From Alphaproteobacteria bacterium (GTDB lineage Bacteria; Pseudomonadota; Alphaproteobacteria; UBA8366; GCA-2717185), in assembly GCA_012103325.1 (NCBI GenBank), contig WLWY01000002.1:124001-188000 (forward strand): a stretch of 64,000 nt of DNA, in the 5' to 3' direction. The notes beneath the pieces were generated by a model. The model worked only from the letters and a program-made list of their open reading frames with translations, was not told the DNA's origin and did no database searches. Both the position numbers and the translations under genes were made by a program. Positions 60,856 through 64,000 of this stretch are shown one piece after another. The stretch's first letter is position 1, and each line of letters begins with the position of its first letter.

Positions 60856-61632
60856 ATGAGCACCGAAGCGGTCCGCAAGAACTACAGCCCGGTCGGCGCG
60901 TCGCTGATCGAGAAACTGTACAGTGACGACTACCTATCGATCGGCGGCACACAATCCACGGACATTCTGGCGGATCAAGCAGGGATAACCGCAGAGTCTC
61001 GGGTTCTGGACGTCGGTAGCGGCCTTGGTGGTCCAGCATTACATCTGGCCGCGACTCGCGGTTGCCGGATTACCGGGCTGGACCTTGTCGAAACCAGCAT
61101 TCTCGAGGCAAACAACAGGGCCAAGGCCAGAGGGTTGGAGGGGCTGGCGACCTTCCAGGCAGGTGATGCGACTGACATGCCTTTCGAAAGCGGTACGTTC
61201 GATGTCGTCTGGGGGCAGGACGCCTGGTGTCACGTCCCCGATAAGCCCAAGCTCATCGCCGAATGCGCCCGTGTGCTTGCGCCGAAAGGAACGATTGTTT
61301 TCACGGACTGGCTGCAAACCGGTGAGATGGATGAGGCGCAACGCGAAGCGGTGCATGACGCGACGGCATCCTCCAACATGGCAACGATGGAATGCTATTG
61401 CGAACTGCTGGAAAAGAGTGGCTTCTCGGTACTAGGACGGGAGGATATCAGCGCGGCTTTCATCACTCAGTATCGGACCATCATCGCACGGCTTGAGCGG
61501 CTTGAAAGCGAAATATCGGAGCAGTTCAATCCCAAAGTTTTTCGAATCATGATGGAGAAGAACGGCGCTATTCTGCATGCCTTCGAAGGCGGTCTCATCG
61601 GCGGCGGCCGGCTTGTTGCCAAGCGAGGCTGA
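60856..61632 (+). CDS. Class I SAM-dependent methyltransferase
   Basis: 258 residues. Motif I is V-L-D-V-G-S-G-L-G-G-P-A near residue 54, motif II I-T-G-L-D-L-V, and motif III D-V-V-W-G-Q-D-A-W. The end V-A-K-R-G is normal. It resembles sarcosine/glycine or sterol-type N- or C-methyltransferases; the acceptor is unknown. ATG 60856 has GAGGAG upstream; an upstream in-frame start at 60817 would add 13 residues but lacks a ribosome site. Confidence 0.88.
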   Translation: MSTEAVRKNYSPVGASLIEKLYSDDYLSIGGTQSTDILADQAGITAESRVLDVGSGLGGPALHLAATRGCRITGLDLVETSILEANNRAKARGLEGLATFQAGDATDMPFESGTFDVVWGQDAWCHVPDKPKLIAECARVLAPKGTIVFTDWLQTGEMDEAQREAVHDATASSNMATMECYCELLEKSGFSVLGREDISAAFITQYRTIIARLERLESEISEQFNPKVFRIMMEKNGAILHAFEGGLIGGGRLVAKRG

Positions 61633-61693
61633 AAAACGTCGTAGGTTTTAGAATTCCCCTGCGTATTCATAGTATTCATAGGAGAAACAACAG

Positions 61694-62368
61694 ATGCATA
61701 TCGGTCTTATCGGCGGCATTGGGCCGGCGGCGACAGAGTTTTATTATCGCGGGCTGGTGGACCATTATGTGGCCGCCGACCGCGTCATGGACCTGACGAT
61801 CGTGCATGCGGATGCACGGCAGATGGTGGCGAACCTGATGGCGGGGGATGCGGCGGCGCAGGCGCAGGTTTTTCTGCCACTCGTAAAGCGCTTGCAGGCG
61901 GCAGGCGCGGATGCGGTGGCGGTTACCTCGATGGGCGGACATTTCTGCATCAAGGAACTGGAAGCGATTTCGCCGCTGCCGGTACTGAACGCCATTCCGG
62001 CGCTGGAAGCGAATTTTGTGCAGCGCGGCCTCGAGAGGATCGGGCTGCTGGGGACGCGCATGGTCATGGAGAGCCATATCTATGGTGGCGTCCCAACGGT
62101 CGAATGTGTGATCCCGCAGGGCGACGATCTGGCGGCGGTGCAAGACGACTATCTTGCTATGGCGAGAGCCGCGCGGGTGACGGAAGCGCAGCGCGCGACC
62201 TTTTTCCGTGTGGGACGCGATCTATGTGAGAAGCAGGGGGCGGAGGCTGTTGTTCTGGGGGGCACCGATCTCTTCCTCGCCTTTCAGGGGCAAGGCTGTG
62301 GATTTCCTGTGATCGACGCAGCGGAAGTACATATAGAAGCGATCTTTCGTAAATCGATCGAGGACTGA
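61694..62368 (+). CDS. Aspartate/glutamate racemase-family protein without the two catalytic Cys
   Basis: 224 residues with the Asp/Glu racemase fold: N-terminal I-G-L-I-G-G-I-G-P-A-A-T. The first catalytic loop, where racemases have A-C-N-T, reads V-T-S-M-G-G-H. The second, where they have L-G-C-T-E, reads L-G-G-T-D. So both catalytic Cys appear to be replaced, and racemase activity is doubtful. It could be an isomerase or binding variant. GGAGAAAC precedes the ATG. It leads a dehydrogenase gene with which it is almost contiguous. Confidence 0.78.
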   Translation: MHIGLIGGIGPAATEFYYRGLVDHYVAADRVMDLTIVHADARQMVANLMAGDAAAQAQVFLPLVKRLQAAGADAVAVTSMGGHFCIKELEAISPLPVLNAIPALEANFVQRGLERIGLLGTRMVMESHIYGGVPTVECVIPQGDDLAAVQDDYLAMARAARVTEAQRATFFRVGRDLCEKQGAEAVVLGGTDLFLAFQGQGCGFPVIDAAEVHIEAIFRKSIED

Positions 62369-62369
62369 C

Positions 62370-63278
62370 ATGAAAGAGAATACCCCAACCGTTGGCGTCG
62401 TCGGTCTTGGTTCGATGGGCGGCGGCATGGCGCGCTCGCTGGTGCGGGCCGGGCTGGCTACGCACGGTTTCGATGTCGATGCAGCGCGGGTTGCGGAGTT
62501 TTGCGCCGAGGGCGGGCACGGTGGTTCCTTTGCCGAGGTAGGTCCGATGCTGGATATCATTGCCACCGTCGTCGTCAACGCGGATCAAACGGAAACGGTG
62601 CTGTTTGGCGAGAACGGGTTGGCGTCGGTTCTGCGCAAGGGGACGGTCATTTTGTCCTGTGCGACTGTGTCTCCGGACTTCGCGCGAGCAATGGAAGCGC
62701 GCTGTGCTTCCCTGGGCCTGCTCTATCTCGATGCACCGATTTCCGGTGGGTCGGTGAAGGCAGGACAGGGTGCGCTGTCGATCATGGCGTCAGGCTCCGA
62801 TGCCGCATTCGAAGCGGCGCAGCCGGCGCTCGACGCCATGGCGGGAAACGTTTTTCGGCTTGGCGGTGCCGCCGGTGCCGGGTCGGCCCTGAAGGTGATC
62901 AATCAGATGCTGGCCGGAGTCCATATCGCCGCCGCCGCGGAGGCCATTACCTTTGGCATCAGTCAGGGCGTCGATCCGCAGACGACGGTCGATGTGATCT
63001 CGAAATGCGCCGGGTCGAGCTGGATGTTCGAAAACCGCGGGCCGCATATTGCCGATGGCGACTACACGCCGCACTCTGCCGTCGACATTTTCGTCAAGGA
63101 TTTAGGCATCGTGTCCGATGTCGCACGAGCAGCCAAGTTCTCGGCACCTTTGTCCGCGGTGGCGCTGCAACAGTTCGTTGCGGCTGCGGGTGCTGGATAT
63201 GGGCGCGAGGACGATGCGGCCGTCGCCAAGATCTATGCCCGGAATGCGGGTTTGGAGCTGCCGAAATCCGAGGATTGA
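62370..63278 (+). CDS. NAD(P)-dependent beta-hydroxyacid dehydrogenase
   Basis: 302 residues. The N-terminal V-G-V-V-G-L-G-S-M-G-G-G-M-A motif, D-A-P-I-S-G-G-S, and the catalytic Lys in A-L-K-V-I-N-Q-M are all present, and the C-terminal part D-A-A-V-A-K-I-Y is normal. It is a relative of the gene at 18484 but intact. It starts 1 base after the racemase-like gene's stop, so the two are translationally coupled. It would oxidise a hydroxyacid such as tartronate semialdehyde or 3-hydroxyisobutyrate. Confidence 0.88.
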   Translation: MKENTPTVGVVGLGSMGGGMARSLVRAGLATHGFDVDAARVAEFCAEGGHGGSFAEVGPMLDIIATVVVNADQTETVLFGENGLASVLRKGTVILSCATVSPDFARAMEARCASLGLLYLDAPISGGSVKAGQGALSIMASGSDAAFEAAQPALDAMAGNVFRLGGAAGAGSALKVINQMLAGVHIAAAAEAITFGISQGVDPQTTVDVISKCAGSSWMFENRGPHIADGDYTPHSAVDIFVKDLGIVSDVARAAKFSAPLSAVALQQFVAAAGAGYGREDDAAVAKIYARNAGLELPKSED

Positions 63279-63330
63279 AGCCTCGGTCCAAAATTTTTCG
63301 CCGAATCGGTAAATTTTCTGCGGAAATCTC

Positions 63331-63358
63331 TTGAACAGCCTGTGATCATGGCTTAAAT
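63331..63358 (+). promoter_or_regulatory. Predicted groESL promoter
   Basis: TTGAAC (63331-63336) as -35 and TTAAAT (63353-63358) as -10 with a 16-base spacer. The preceding C gives CTTGAA, so a heat-shock sigma (RpoH) could also use it. It lies just upstream of CIRCE. Confidence 0.55.
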
Positions 63359-63363
63359 CCCGG

Positions 63364-63390
63364 CTGGCACTCAATGGACCTGAGTGCTAA
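63364..63390 (+). promoter_or_regulatory. CIRCE element (HrcA operator)
   Basis: CTGGCACTC (63364-63372), 9-base spacer, GAGTGCTAA (63382-63390). This matches the consensus TTAGCACTC-N9-GAGTGCTAA except two bases in the left arm. HrcA binding here represses groESL until heat shock. It is 45 bases before the groES start. Confidence 0.93.
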
Positions 63391-63434
63391 TAAGATCGCG
63401 AATCACATTAGTAGAACGCTTTGGAGGGTTAGCA

Positions 63435-63749
63435 ATGAAATTCAGGCCGTTGCACGATCGTGTATTGGTGCGTCGAATCGACGGGGAAGAAAAGTCCGCT
63501 GGTGGCATCATCATTCCCGACTCCGCACAGGAAAAGCCCAGCGAGGGCGAAATCATCGCAGTGGGCTCAGGCGCCCGAAGCGAAAACGGCGATATCACGC
63601 CGATGGATGTTCAAGTTGGCGACCGTATTCTGTTTGGCAAATGGTCCGGCACCGAGATCAAGGTCGACGGTGAGGAACTGCTGATCATGAAGGAACCCGA
63701 CATCATGGGCGTCATGGAGCAAACCAAGGCGAAAAAGAAAGCCGCCTAA
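63435..63749 (+). CDS. groES: Co-chaperonin GroES
   Basis: 104 residues, slightly longer than E. coli GroES (97). [12 protein letters not shown] at the start, the mobile loop with [10 protein letters not shown], and the C-terminal L-L-I-M-K-E are all diagnostic. A short Lys-rich tail (K-A-K-K-K-A-A) ends it. It caps the GroEL ring. GGAGG precedes the ATG. Under the CIRCE element with groEL downstream. Confidence 0.97.
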   Translation: MKFRPLHDRVLVRRIDGEEKSAGGIIIPDSAQEKPSEGEIIAVGSGARSENGDITPMDVQVGDRILFGKWSGTEIKVDGEELLIMKEPDIMGVMEQTKAKKKAA

Positions 63750-63767
63750 AGGTTTAGGCTCGCTTGA

Positions 63768-64000
<233 letters not shown>

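Overview
The window is a 64 kb stretch of a GC-rich, densely coded bacterial chromosome. Gene content (TRAP substrate-binding protein, PilZ, YdcH and DksA-type small proteins, a DivJ/PleC-like histidine kinase, many small-molecule catabolic enzymes, and a CIRCE-controlled groESL operon) suggests a free-living, heterotrophic alphaproteobacterium, possibly Rhodospirillales-like. That placement is an inference from family content only; the window has no rRNA or tRNA.

The most striking feature is three genes with an in-frame TGA that are best read as selenoproteins. They are a periplasmic TlpA/thioredoxin-like protein with a U-G-T-C motif (4488-5015, minus), a protein of the glycine/betaine reductase selenoprotein B (GrdB) family with U-P-V-C (17484-18365, minus), and an ArsN1-like GNAT N-acetyltransferase with Sec where related proteins have Cys (24207-24731, plus). 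In all three the reading frame and family homology continue across the TGA. Each TGA is followed at the right distance by a stem-loop of bacterial SECIS type, with its apical loop 18-25 nt downstream and a G at loop position 2. The acetyltransferase looks like an undescribed selenoprotein family.

Layout. 1-8421: amidase end, NTF2-like protein, enoyl-CoA hydratase, gamma-glutamyltransferase, Trx-like selenoprotein, PilZ, VOC, aldo/keto reductase, hotdog and GFA proteins. 8528-20471: orphan substrate-binding proteins, a Baeyer-Villiger-type monooxygenase, hydrolases, DUF169, an iron alcohol dehydrogenase, ThuA, VOC, RidA, the GrdB-like selenoprotein, and a hydroxyisobutyrate-dehydrogenase-like gene cut by an in-frame TAG. 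20656-24731: a fatty-acid-type operon (acyl-CoA dehydrogenase, quinone oxidoreductase-like MDR, enoyl-CoA hydratase, Sec-GNAT). 24754-37721: Rieske oxygenase, lipoproteins, epoxide hydrolase, amine oxidase, PPOX, amidohydrolase, OsmC, GMC oxidoreductase, SDR, TauD, DHCW cupin, YdcH, DksA-like and NTF2-like genes. 37842-40968: a frameshifted lipoprotein, then a caspase/SUOX-fold/PPOX cluster.

41072-47623 is a prophage remnant: terminator, structural-type genes, small and large terminase subunits, an embedded sulfotransferase and a DUF6973-like protein. It ends at a complete IS66-family element (47672-50092) with no visible target-site duplication. 50439-63278 is again chromosomal: a histidine kinase, a dehydrogenase/ureidoglycolate-lyase fusion coupled to an MFS transporter that seems to start at a non-canonical codon, nitroreductase, dioxygenase, MmgE/PrpD, enolase-superfamily enzyme, DMT exporter, hydrolase, methyltransferase, racemase-like protein and another beta-hydroxyacid dehydrogenase. 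The window closes with CIRCE, groES and the start of groEL.

Most enzymes are catabolic singletons or two- to four-gene operons, so substrates cannot be assigned with confidence. No CRISPR array, tRNA, rRNA or selenocysteine-machinery gene (selA, selB, selC, selD) was recognised here; the last must lie elsewhere if the Sec reading is right.
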